From the NCBI RefSeq assembly GCF_037975245.1, contig NC_092577.1, positions 37,068,898-37,132,897 on the forward strand: 64,000 nucleotides of DNA. The letters are read 5' to 3'. Shown one piece after another: positions 22,401-33,190 of this stretch. Numbering within the stretch: position 1 is the stretch's first letter; each line of letters begins with the position of its first letter. The notes under the pieces are model-generated. The model saw only the letters and a program-made list of their open reading frames with translations, made no database searches and was not told where the DNA came from. Position numbers and translations under genes: made by a program. Source of the stretch: Apostichopus japonicus. Lineage: Eukaryota > Echinodermata > Holothuroidea > Aspidochirotida > Stichopodidae.

Positions 22401-25400
22401 TTATCAATGCCTCCTGATATAATTTGGTCACTGGTATCATTAAATGACACAGCTAGAACTTGGTAGGTATTCTGGAATGATTGGATGTCTCCTTTTCTTC
22501 TACTGTCCCAGACCTGGAATGAGGAAGTCATTTTTGAGGGAATAATAGGTTAACAGTTTCTTTTTCTTGCACATTACGTACATAATATTACAGCATGGCA
22601 TTACATGGATGGAATAATAGCATTACATGGAATTGCAGTATGACAATACATGTATGGAATAACAATACATGAATTTACACATTGAAGTACTCTGCAGGTT
22701 AAATACATGAAATATTAGCATGTATATTACACAAGTGAAATTACAGAATAACATTACATACATGGAATTATCTTATCTATGACTCACAAACATGGAATTA
22801 TCTTATATATGACATCACATACATGGAATTATCTTATAAATATATGACATCACATACATGGAATTGTCTTATATATGACATCACATACATAGAATCATCT
22901 TATATGACATCACATACATGGAAATATCTTATGTGACATCACATACATGGAATGATGGAATTATCCTATATATGACATCACATACATGGATGCATCTAAT
23001 ATATGACATTACATACATTGAGTATGATAACTCACATACTTGCACATATGACATCACATACGTGGAATTATCTTATAAATATATGACATCACATACATGG
23101 AATTATCTTATAATATGACATCACATACATAGAATCATCTTATATGACATCTCATACATGGATACATCTATGACATTACATACATTGAGTTTGATAACTC
23201 ACATACTTGCACACAGACGTTTTAAGTTTTCTTTCAAGACTTCATAATGGAGTTGTTCATCACAATCCAAAAACAGGGAGATGATGTTTGGATTTCTAAT
23301 TTCTATAAGACAATATCATGACAACCTATTTTAATACATCATGTGGGCATAACTTTAATCACTGAAATAGTGCAAGCTACTTCTTTTCACACCCATGGAC
23401 TAATGTCTATTTATAAGTAATTAATTATAAACAATACCAAAACAAAGATTGCCAATTGGTTGTAGTTCAATTGAACACTAATATGCAAACCCCTTAAGGT
23501 ATTTATCTCTAGAGGTCTAAATACTTTCCATCAGCTTTATCACAGACTCTAAGCTACTAATTGTCGGTAACAAAATTAGCATCAACATTCATGGGTCCAA
23601 ACACCAACAAACCTTCTTTGTACAGTCATACCGACTAGACTTGGCCAAAAATTGTGCAAATTGTTTGACAAACTCTTTAAGCAGCTGGAAACTGTGAACA
23701 TGTTTCATTCTTCCAAATGAACTCATTGATGGGATGCAACCTGCACTGTGTAACCAGTATCACTATATAATAAACCGAGGATGTCAATTTACATGTCTGA
23801 TTTACAATCTGAGAGGACAATCAAAGACTTTCCTGCAGACTTTTCTTGGATATTTCCAACTTACTTTAATAGTACTGTCATCACTTCCACTGACTACCAG
23901 AGGAGGACCTCTCCTTGCAGCCTTACAAGAGTTGACAAAAGAGGTATGACCCTTCATCTGTTTGATTCTGCTACCTGACTCCAAATCCCATAAACAGACC
24001 AGCTTATCTGTACCGCATGTCACAATGTTGCTGCCAAAGGTAAAACATATTTGGCAGAAGTCAATAAATTACTGGAAATTAAATAGGTGGATTTGAACTG
24101 TATCAAAGGATAATCAACGTTTTGATTGCAACTATCAACTGACAAAGGGAAACTGCAGGAAGAAAGTTAGTTTCAATGTTTTCTTAAAAGCGTCAAAGTT
24201 GCTAACATCAGTACATGTTGCATTTCTACACTATTCTATACCACTGTTACACTTCCAGAAACGACAGTTTATCGTCCATTTAAGTGTATGGGCTTCTACA
24301 GTAACTTTACCTCACAGACCATTCAGATAGAAGTTAAGTCAAATCAAATGGCAAATTAGCCATCTTTCGTTTTCTGAATACAGTAAGTATCAAGAAAACA
24401 AAAAGGCTCTGGAATAAAACTATTTTAATCCTTGTTATATATTTTCATTGATAGCGTTGAGTTGAATGAACATAGTCACACAACTGTTTAAGGATGCTTC
24501 TCAGTTTAACATTGAGTATATTAAAGACATCAAGCAGTTAATTGCTTTTCTTAGCAAATAATGGTTAGATGTTTGTAACATAAACCATGTATAAAGATTC
24601 AGGGAGATTATTTTGAATATTGTCCTCACAGTATAAGAGCTATTAAAAGTCCTATAATTAGTAGATTCAATGTTTTCCTTCATTTTTTACTTCAGGTCTG
24701 TTATGTAGAAGGGGGACTGCTGAGATCCAAATGTTTATTGCTCAATGTTTGTGACATTACATAATGCAATACTGGTATTTTTAAACAAAATGAAATTATC
24801 TGTTGCACACTTGTATAGGTACAGTAGTCTCTAGGCCATAACTGAAGCTGTACAAGATGGGGGAGATCTGTTCTAGACTTTAACATACTACATGATTGGA
24901 TGAATTCCTCTCCTTCATACATGCTATCTTACCTTCCATCTGTGTTAAACTGTAATTCCATGATGGCTCCTTTATGTCCTCTAAGCACTGCATAGTTCTC
25001 ACAGTCCCCATAAACATTCCACAAAACTAGAGGTACAGTAACAAAGACAACAAATATGAAATGACCAGTATCACTGGCAGAGGAGGTAAAACCTCAATAA
25101 AGACAATTATAACAATAACAAGAAAATATACAATATTTAGTAAATATGCAGCAGTTAAACCAAATGGGAAATGATGAACTTTCATAATCTATTTATCTCT
25201 TTGTCCCTCCACTGTTTATCTCCTACCTCTCCTCTTCCCCTGTTGGTTTCTTTCTCTCTTCTCTCCATCCCTTGTCTACTAATCCCCTTACATCTATCTC
25301 TTTGTGTTCACCATGCTCATTAACATGTCTGTATTCTGTGCATGTTTTTGTCCCTTCTGTTGCTGTTACTTGTCATTTAGCCTTTGAAGAAGATCCTGCT

Positions 25401-27350
25401 AGGATCGAAACGTCAGGCCAACTTACTTTTACACAATCTATTGATATCAAAAGGTTTTTTTCTTTGCAGCCCAAATCTGACAAGTACTCTACTTATGTCC
25501 TGTGTAATTTCTCTGGATCAAAAGCCTAACTCTAAATCAAAACTGTAAGCAAATGATTTCACTGTAACATAATTGCTTTTAATTTGTATGCATTTTGGAA
25601 TGAACATGTTTCCTGCTTAATCATGCCCCTCTCATTGACTGTTTTCTTAAACTGTAAAGTTTGATGAAGAATCAATAGTACAACCAACCAATTGTAACAT
25701 GTTTTGCAGTATAACTTACATATAGTTCTATCAAAAGAAGCCGAAGCCAGGAGTTGTCCATCAGGATGAAATTTGCAACAGAATACTTCTCCTTCATGTC
25801 CATTGAGTACAATTATGGGTGAATGTAGACCAGACGTTCTTGGTGGACCCTGGGCAAATAAACATAACCACATGTAAACTTCATATGTTGTAGAGCTGGA
25901 GTATGGGAGTTCACGATAAACTTACAGGTCATCTAACATGAGACATAAACAAGCATACAGTTTAATGTACCACTCTCAGTTTTACCACAGAGGTTGGGAG
26001 CACCTCAGTCTGAGGAGTCTGTTTTGGCAGGTTTGTAGGTCCTATGGCTAGTCTGTGCCAAGTGAGAACTATTACTATTAGTACTAGTAGAAGCACATCT
26101 GCAAGGTAGTATAGCCATAGGCCTATGAAGTATCATTAGCAGGGTTTTCGTTAGTAGCCGGGACCCGGGTCAAATGACCCGCTTACTGCACGTACATGAC
26201 CCGGCTACTTTGCGACGCTCAGTAAAAAAAAAATAAACTTTTAGCTACGGCTAACGTTTTTGGCCCATTCACGAAGTACAGGCAGTGACACGCTCACATC
26301 TTTACAACTACACTTGAAAAAGTAGTTCATCATACAATAGGCCTAAACGCAATTGGTGTTCGATCGGGACGCAAGCTTTTTTTTAACAAAGTGGCTATTG
26401 TTACGACTAGTCGTAAGAATAATTCCCGACTACGCATGCGCAGTTGCTATTTTCATTACCAGGAGTACTATTTTTACGACGAGGAGAAACAATAATTTCC
26501 GGTTAGGGTTAGGTTAAGGGTTAGGATTGAGGTTTAGGGTTATGTTTAGGGTTAGGGTTACCCCTACTACGTGCGCAGTTGCTTTATTTACTTTACTGCG
26601 CTTGAATTTGCCTTTGTCGTAAGAATAGTTTATAAATAAGGCCGTGGCTATTCTTACGACTAGTCGTAACAATTATTTATAAACTATTCTTACGACAAAG
26701 GCGAATTCAAGCGCAGTAAAGTAAATAAAGCAACTGCGCATGTAGTAGGGGTAACCCTAACCCTAACTTTAACCCTAAACCCCAATCCTAACCCTAACAC
26801 TAACCCTTACCGGAAATTATTGTTACTCCTGGTCGTTAAAAATAGTGCTCCTGTCATAAAAATAGTAACTGCGCATGCGTAGTCGGAAATTATTCTTACG
26901 AACAGTCGTAAGAATAGCCACTTTGTATAAATAATTGTTACGACTCGTCGTAAGAATAGCCACGGCCTTTTTTTAATGGAACGCAAACTTCTTGGGGGGC
27001 TTGCATCCCTTGGATGCAAATTTTTTTCTCTAGTACATTACTGAGACTACTGAAACCCGGCTTTTCCGTTCAAACTCAAAGCCTAAATCAGGCTAGGATC
27101 CTACTCCTAGTCCAAGCATAGTCCTAACATTAGGCTATAGGCCAAGCGTATTGCTTAGTCTAGCCTACGTCTTACAGTTATACTACAGTACTGCAGACAA
27201 GCGTAGTGCGATTGGCAACGTTGAGAGAAATGTATTCACCGAATTTGCAAGTGCCTGAGAACCTTTATCGACAGCGACCAAATCGTGTCTAGGCTTCTTC
27301 AATGGAACGAGTGCCCCTGATTCCATAGATCGCTTGTTTTCAACTGGCAT
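16429..27350 (-). CDS. SNRNP40: U5 snRNP 40 kDa WD40 protein, 9 exons
   Basis: Exons in coding order (minus strand): 27350-27240, 25849-25720, 25026-24933, 24030-23865, 22513-22391, 21543-21423, 20606-20524, 18660-18495, 16478-16429. All splice sites are GT-AG and frames join to give 347 aa (human 357). The short N terminus has the basic PLKKPRH block, followed by seven WD40 repeats: landmarks are GHEGEVFCCKFHPDG, LWNVYGDCENYAVLRGHKGA, MKGHTSFVNSC, SGGIDNTIKIWDMRKNDVLY, IRPFAPAERCVKL, GSADRFVYVWDTTSRR and the C-terminal SSDKQIYLGEIA. The family protein belongs to the U5 snRNP and the catalytic spliceosome, in the nucleus. Introns 4, 6, 7 and 8 contain minisatellites; the intron 8 array repeats the end of exon 8 with its donor. 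The 50-base last exon is separated from exon 8 by that array. Confidence 0.97.
16673..18512 (-). repeat. ~72-bp minisatellite of SNRNP40 exon 8 end plus donor, ~25 units
   Basis: On the sense (minus) strand each unit contains CACCCAACGGAACCCAT followed by TAGTAAGTACAGTC. The true exon 8 ends with the same 17 bases followed by AA and donor GTAAGTAC at 18494. Thus about 17 exonic bases coding HPTEP plus the 5' splice site are amplified through the intron. Most units retain GTAAGT or GTAAAT; a few (TTAAAAAATATAG type) have lost it. Longer-period identities among neighbouring units show later amplification of two-unit blocks. Confidence 0.97.
18770..20293. repeat. 35-bp minisatellite, about 43 units, SNRNP40 intron 7
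   Basis: Plus-strand unit: ACTAACATTGCTATTATACT followed by TGTAATCAAACAAGG. Very homogeneous; sporadic variants (GGAATGAAAC, CTATGATAC) recur, showing block-wise spread. Confidence 0.97.
20293..20375 (+). mobile_element. Short remnant of a hAT-like element end
   Basis: CAGCGACGTAGCCAGGAATT followed by a G-rich run resembles the left end of the 46186-46497 element. It abuts the 35-bp array and no right end is evident. Confidence 0.35.
20918..21374. repeat. 42-bp minisatellite, about 11 units, SNRNP40 intron 6
   Basis: Plus-strand unit: GGGCAAACTGGTTGTCCCTG followed by GACAATCAGGTCTAATGCAACT. The 42-base period is a multiple of three and both strands stay open through the array. The exon 6 reading frame also stays open through the intron start into the array (see findings). 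Confidence 0.97.
21890..22260. repeat. Imperfect ~65-bp repeats, SNRNP40 intron 5
   Basis: The words GGACTGATAGCTGCAGCTCT, AACATAGACTTTATGTTTA and CAGCTGATATATTTAAT recur three to four times with drift. Confidence 0.8.
22780..23215. repeat. Imperfect ~30-bp repeats, SNRNP40 intron 4
   Basis: ATATGACATCACATACATGG followed by AATTATCTTAT recurs a dozen or more times with indels. A longer block ending AACTCACATACTTGCACA is itself repeated about 170 bases apart. Confidence 0.85.
25380..25443 (+). ncRNA. Hammerhead-ribozyme-like motif
   Basis: Sequence order: AGCCT, TTGAAGA (hammerhead core CUGANGA with C to U), a five-pair stem GATCC-TGCTA-GGATC, GAAA, then ACGTC and AGGC pairing with the initial GCCT. 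That is the layout of a minimal hammerhead with a very short stem III. An almost identical copy is at 54687-54745. Motifs of this type are carried by Penelope-like retroelements (established). The altered core base suggests reduced or no activity. Antisense within SNRNP40 intron 2. Confidence 0.5.
26387..26967. mobile_element. Two nested 286-bp TIR elements with telomere-like blocks
   Basis: The outer copy (26387-26639 plus 26935-26967, inverted) is interrupted by an inner copy (26640-26925). The inner copy is flanked by a perfect 9-bp target duplication TATAAATAA at 26631-26639 and 26926-26934. The outer pair is flanked by TTTTTTTAA at 26378-26386 and 26968-26976. Ends are GGCCGTGGCTATTCTTACGA and the inverted GTAAGAATAGCCACTTTG; the left end includes the 16-bp palindrome TTACGACTAGTCGTAA. 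The centre holds several CCCTAA/TTAGGG-like units. No transposase. The 9-bp duplication resembles Mutator-like elements. Lies in SNRNP40 intron 1. Confidence 0.92.
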
Positions 27351-29519
27351 GGTGAAGTTTGAATTATAGAAAAGCGTGAACACAATGTCAGGTTTCGTTA
27401 CAAAGTTCAATGTGATACTAGCCTAGCTAACGTTATTATAATACCTAACTTACGGCTAGGCCTACGCTTCGGAAACGCGATTGTTGGTTGTAAACTATGG
27501 GACGCCAAAAGACCGTCCTTTGTAAATGTACACGTTTGAAATTTCGATATGAAACATCCCCAAATCGCGGAATACAAAGTCGAAGTTACGTTCTAATACA
27601 AAGAAATAGTTAAAAATTAGGGGAGACAAAATGTCAACCTCGATAAAAAGCTGACATTTTTAGATTTAAGAGTCTTCATTTGGAATAAGAAGTCGAAAGT
27701 TTGATTCAAGTCGGAAATCGAAGTTCTGAGATCAATAGTAGCAGATTTTCGATATAAACATCGAAATTTTGACATTCTATAAGGAAAAACCGTGTAAAGG
27801 TAAAATATAATTTGGAGTAATTAGTCAAAGTTTGATAAGAAAATAATTCGAACTTTGCAGAAAAATAAATGCAATGAATAGGTTGAAATTTTAACATAAA
27901 ATCACAAGAAAAAGCCGAGAGTTTGAGGATATGGTAGAAATATCAGAAAGAAGTAGAAATTTCGAGATTTTAGTCCATGTTCCATCCGGCATATTCGCAA
28001 AATATATTAAAATTGAAGGATTTGTGACACAAGTTTGCTGCTAGTTATTTACTGCTAGGATTTTTTGGGAAGATAGATGCCCTTTAAACCATAGATTTTC
28101 ATCATGCGTGAAAGATCGATCGCCTTCGCTTTGATTTAGGCAGTGTAATGGATAATAGCGATAATATTCGCACACCAATCTGCAGCTAAAAAACGAGATA
28201 AATAATTGGGAAATCGTACGAATCGCACTTATCAAGTAGCGTTTCAAAGTAGCAGTGAGCTATACTGTATAGGCTTATATCTCGCACACCCATAGCACAC
28301 TGTAGTATATGCCTATACTAGTTGAGCCATGGTGTAACGTTACTGTACAGAAGCCAATTAGCTATCTTCGTGAATATTTTGGCAGATGTTTTATCTTTAT
28401 TTGTTTGAGACACTACAGTAGACCTAGCTGCGTATTACAATTCGGCGACATGTTTTACTTTGTTCATAACTTACTTTTTGTGGAAAAAAGTTTATAATCC
28501 AGACGGCACAGAAACATACTTTTCCAATGTGCAATTACTTATCACCATGTCACTGTCCAGGTGCCTAGCATTTTGCTCATATAGAAAGTATTGATGTTGC
28601 AGATATGTACTATGCATGGAGATTTGAACAGCAGTCTAGCGGCGAGTGAATTTTGCGTTTTGCCGAGTAGATTTTTAGTCACGGTCGCCAAATAGCGCCT
28701 ACATTTAAGAACATTTGTCAGACCTGAAAATCTTTAAAACATGATTTATCATGGCTAGTCTTGGATACTTTTCATAGGCTACATATGTTCAATGGATTTG
28801 CCATATAGTATAAGAATCCTGTTGATTGTGAGGTCAAATCTCATTTGAGGTCAAACTGAAATCTAAAAAGCCTTTTCCAAATATATCTAACGATTGGAAT
28901 CGTTGATACTTCTCATACTTGGTGTATGGATGCATCACATTGAGTACAAGACTGTTGTTTTTGATAGAGGTGTGTATTGCCACGTGTGTTTACAATGTCA
29001 TAGTGTAATTGTTCATCAACATATTGGTTCGGGCCATTCATATTGTAACATTTATTTCAGTGGTTAACAAGCAGGAGTCTAGTGCAATGAAGTCATCGAA
29101 ACCTCAATGCATTTTGCGCTGACAATACCAGTGCTTTGAGAAGGGAGTTGTTATGGAACTCTCTGCTTTGAGAGCATGATATTAGAGTACAGTTTAGAGA
29201 GGTACCAGCATTAGGAAATTGTCCCAACTGGCTGAATTGTTTGTCACCGTATCTGAATATTCAATGTGACATCACCATGGTTTGTTGGTTACCGTGTCCA
29301 AAGAATGCAATAGCTTCATGACATATAGTTGTCACATCGATTAACATGTGATAGCATCACGGGCAATTGGGGTCATCTACTAAATTTTACAATATTTTAT
29401 GCTCATAGAGCACCATAACGACAAGTTTACGGTCTCTTCACTTATAATGAACATGTCAAGAAAGGGGATTTCCATCCATCTGTGAAAAATAGTTAATTTT
29501 TTCTTCTTTATTCCAGTAT
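27351..29519. other. Upstream region of SNRNP40, no gene recognised
   Basis: It should contain the SNRNP40 promoter just right of 27350. A diverged member of the GTACAAGA/AGGTCAA repeat family lies at about 28790-28970. No further exon is convincing; short reading frames here look like chance. Confidence 0.5.
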
Positions 29520-29659
29520 GAAAAATTTATACAAAATTTATAAAAAGGACACGTAATAATGATACATAAAAGACGTAAAAATGTACAATCATGAAAACAT
29601 GAGCAAATAAGAAATAAGATGGAGGATTAGAAGTTTGAAAGATTAAAAGGATTATAACA

Positions 29660-30650
29660 GAGATTCTAAAAAAAAACATTTTGAATATAAATGGCTGCTC
29701 TGTAGATAAATGAGTTCTTAAAAAGCATAATTCTTAAAGTTGGCAAGATAGTAGGATTTCGTAAATTGTACTTGTTGGTTCTATTGCACAGAGAGATCAA
29801 CTCGGAGTGAAGTGGGTGATCTTTAGAACTATGTATATTCTTAGCTAGTCTTATGAATTCATTTTTCCAGCAGTGTTTACAATTACCAACCAGGCTTTCA
29901 TAGTCAAGTAGAAGGTGATACCAGACAGGAACTGCATACACAATGACTGGCAGAATTGATGAGTTGAAAACCTTATCTCTTACATTAGAAAGAAAATAAG
30001 GAGTAATGTATGCCAACGTTGATACAATATAATACAACTTGGCGTCAATGTCAACTCCTAAGTACATAGTATGAGATACCCGCTCAACAATGGAGCATTG
30101 AACATAAGTTTTTTGATCCCTGGTCTGAATGAGACCTTGATGTTTAATGTTAATGTTCTCAAAAATGATTTCTTTAGATTTCTTAGGATTAAGTAAGAGG
30201 TTCTTCTGCTCATATACAAATTGGCCATATTATCAATACATGATTTATAGTCATTTTGATTTTCAAGGTGTGTCTGCTTTGAAATGGTACGGGATATAGC
30301 TGTATCATCAGCGTACTTAATTACATTACACCCCAGAGAAGAACGTATATCCTTTGTGCATATTGTAAAGAGTAGCGCAGATAGAGGACCTCCCTGGGGG
30401 ACTCCCACTGTAATCTTTGATTCCCCTGAATAACCTTTCTGTAGCTGCCTTGACTTGTCGGGACCATCCTTGTACAAAATTAGCCTATAATAAGCCATGG
30501 CTCATCGATAAAACTACACAAACCTTGGATTAAACGATTTGGTAAACCCGTATTAAAAGCACTTGAAAAATCTAAAAATTAAAACTTTAGTGACTGTTGT
30601 GTCACTCTGATTTAAACCAGAAACAACAAAATGTACGAGCTTGAGTATAG
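29660..30650 (-). pseudogene. Non-LTR retrotransposon reverse transcriptase, frameshifted
   Basis: On the minus strand, out-of-frame pieces give a DFSSAFNT-like motif A (near 30570), GVPQGGPLSALLFTI, the catalytic YADD in VIKYADDTAI, then YLGVDIDAKL and RDKVFNSSILPVIVYAVPVW. These are reverse transcriptase palm and thumb motifs of a CR1/L2-type LINE. At least two frameshifts and missing ends show that it is dead. Confidence 0.85.
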
Positions 30651-30889
30651 CATCTGTGCAGGACACGTCTTAATGAAATAAACAATCAAATATCATTAAT
30701 AATTGCGACACGAGTTTATTGAAAGCACAAGGCACTGTCCTCTTGCTGCAATGTTACCAGATTCAAATATTGCAATTAGTCACCATCACTCATAGGCTGT
30801 GATATCACTAGAATAAAAAAACAAATCGCTGTTTTTCCCAGCAACTAGATCGCAGTAGAAATAAGCAGGCAGCAAGCACACATACTTAT

Positions 30890-31185
30890 TCACATATGAA
30901 AATGAGAACTTACATGCAAAAAGTTTGTCAAACTAAAACTCAACCAGCTATGGTATTTCCTAAATACATTTGGCATGGCAAAGTTTTGTCGAAAGCTACA
31001 AACTGCCTTACACGAAATGCACATAAATTTAGGTTTGCTGTTGTGTTTTGATCCAGGAACAATGCAACATGACATTTCTTGTTAATTAAACAAACATGTC
31101 TTTGCATGGTGACTTGACTGTCAAGATTGACTGAAACAACATGATATGTTTGACAAACAATGGTTGAGTTCATTTTCTGCAACGT
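30890..31185 (-). pseudogene. Possible piggyBac-type transposase C-terminal remnant
   Basis: Across two frames the minus strand gives CLINKKCHV, then KPKFMCISCKAVC and FRKYHS. The spacing of Cys and His resembles the C-terminal cysteine-rich domain of piggyBac-family transposases. No DDD catalytic core or TTAA ends were found. A chance match is possible. Confidence 0.25.
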
Positions 31186-31663
31186 TCAGAAGATAGCATA
31201 ATATGAACCCTGCTGAAGGATAACTAGTTCATGCCACAACAAATTCCTTTTCACAGTGAAGGAAACCATTTTAGACTAAATTGATCTGTCAATAAATGAA
31301 CATAACATATGACACCTGTGATTTGCAAAGGGCATATTTCTAGAGCAATTTATTTTAATATTTAATGACTTATTTTAACATTGTTTACTAATAATTAGGC
31401 TAGTAGCAAACTTCTTCTTGATTAACTATATGATTAGTTGGCAAAAATATGATAATTATGACGGTAACATGAGCCTACCTACATACCTACAAATATCTAC
31501 AAACCTTTTCTGCCACCCCCTTTTCTAATCATCATTGAACAACCATTGCAATTGTTATTCTGCGGCATGCATACAGTGTTTTCTCAATTGACTTGAATTG
31601 CAATAAATAATAACATTGAGTTGCTCACAACCAAAGAAATTCCATGAGGACTTAGACAGGACC
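31186..31663. other. AT-rich intergenic sequence, nothing recognised
   Basis: No coding, RNA or repeat signature was recognised in this stretch. Confidence 0.5.
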
Positions 31664-31672
31664 CACCGGGAC

Positions 31673-32327
31673 GCGAATTTGTTTTTCCCAAACAGGTTTG
31701 CAATTACGGAGTTTTCAGCCAATCAGATTGCCCGTGACGTCAGCATCAATAATGACCATCGCTTGGAAGTTCGAAGACATATACTGAGTTACACACTGAC
31801 ACTTGATTCAGTCTAGTTAAGGGGTTTCCCTTCAACGCCCTAACTTTACTTTTAATGATTGGATTGCATGTTGACCTCACTTATATGATACATATACGCT
31901 ACATTCTATTTGGTTCGTGTTTACGTGATCCAAGTGAATATACGAAAAACAGTATAGTGTATAGTATGATATATTTCCGTCACTGCACTGTGTACATAGT
32001 TATAATACATATAGGCCTACAGCGCATGTGTGATGCACCCTGTACGAAACTTTCACTGTGCGATGTTATCGATTAATGCCTTCACAGAAAACTCGCGATC
32101 AAAGTAGATCATAAATACTAGTGTGCTAAATATGTCTAAACCAATTTCAAACATATCTAAACATGTGCGAAAAGCTACGGATAATATTGAACGGGTATAT
32201 CTTCGTTGCAACAAATGGATGCAGAACCTCGAAGTGAAGGTTTCTATGGTGATGACGTAGCTTTTCCGACCAATCATGAACGACTATTTACGCACACTTG
32301 CAAACCTGTTTTGGGAAAAAAAATCGC
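31673..32327. mobile_element. 655-bp non-autonomous TIR element
   Basis: Left end (31673-31703) GCGAATTTGTTTTTCCCAAA with CAGGTTTGCAA is matched in inverse by the right end (32298-32327), with small indels. A 9-bp direct repeat CACCGGGAC flanks it exactly at 31664-31672 and 32328-32336. There is no transposase frame. A 9-bp duplication fits Mutator-like or related superfamilies. Confidence 0.85.
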
Positions 32328-32463
32328 CACCGGGACACTTAACCATCAGAATTAATCAATACTCTGAATGTAAGCTAGGTTAGACTATGAAAGTGATGTT
32401 AAAAGAATAAATAATTGATCTCCTTCAGCAAGCTTCGAAAAATGTAGATGTATTTTCAGACGT

Positions 32464-32664
32464 CTAGAAGAAAGCCTGGGGTCGCGCCTCATGATAATTT
32501 GCGTACCGTCGATCTAAATAAACAAAAACGGCTTGCCATAGTTGCTCCCCGGATGAAAACAAACCACCCTGGCTAGCACATGCAGACGACGCAGCAATGT
32601 TAGCGTTTAGGTACGAGCGCAACTTCTCTACGTTGTCTCGTGTACATTCAATGTTGCGAGACAT
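32464..32664 (-). CDS. Possible first exon of an unrecognised minus-strand gene
   Basis: A 66-codon frame opens with MSRNIECTRDNVEKLRSYLN and continues ASQGGLFSSGEQLWQAVFVYLDRR. Composition looks protein-like and the local CpG content is higher than around it. A GTACGC donor follows the LDRR codons (about 32506), so the remaining codons may be intronic. No downstream exon was found between here and SNRNP40, and no family was recognised. It could be a gene start, an alternative leader or chance. Confidence 0.3.
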   Translation of the reverse strand: MSRNIECTRDNVEKLRSYLNANIAASSACASQGGLFSSGEQLWQAVFVYLDRRYANYHEARPQAFF

Positions 32665-32906
32665 AAAATTAAGTCTAGAACCACAGACTGCTAATGAAAT
32701 TAATGCATTATTCAGGTGATGAGATCACAGCTGGGTATCTTAGTACATAGACACAATGTTAATTGACCTGAATAAGGGTATTGCAGTTTAGGCTAGGTAA
32801 TAGTAACAAGGCTACTGATATTCATGCAATACTAGCTTAGGCCTAGCCTGTCAGTGTTACTTTTTACTAGGCTTAACTAATAATACTCAAATAGTAATAC
32901 TAATTT

Positions 32907-33181
32907 GGCCGTGGCTATTCTTACGACTAGTCGTAACAATTATTTGTAAACTATTCTTACGACAAAGGCGAATTCAAGCGCAGTAAAGTAAATAAAGCAA
33001 CTGCGCATGTTGTAGGGGTAACCCTAACTTTAACCCTAAACCCCAATCCTAACACTAACCCTAACCGGAAATTATTGTTACTCCTGGTTGTAAAAAAATA
33101 GTTCTCCTGTCATAAAAATAGCAACTGCGCATGCGTAGTCGGAAATTATTCTTACGAACAGTCGCAAGAATAGCCACTTTG
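32907..33181 (+). mobile_element. Third copy of the telomere-like TIR element
   Basis: Runs from GGCCGTGGCTATTCTTACGA to AATAGCCACTTTG, 275 bases, with the same CCCTAA-type centre as the copies at 26387-26967. Flanks TACTAATTT (32898-32906) and TACTACTTT (33182-33190) form a 9-bp target duplication with one mismatch. Confidence 0.9.
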
Positions 33182-33190
33182 TACTACTTT

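Noticed and set aside
26500-26580. True telomere or chromosome end
   Set aside because: The TTAGGG-like units are few, irregular and enclosed within a transposable element flanked by target duplications.
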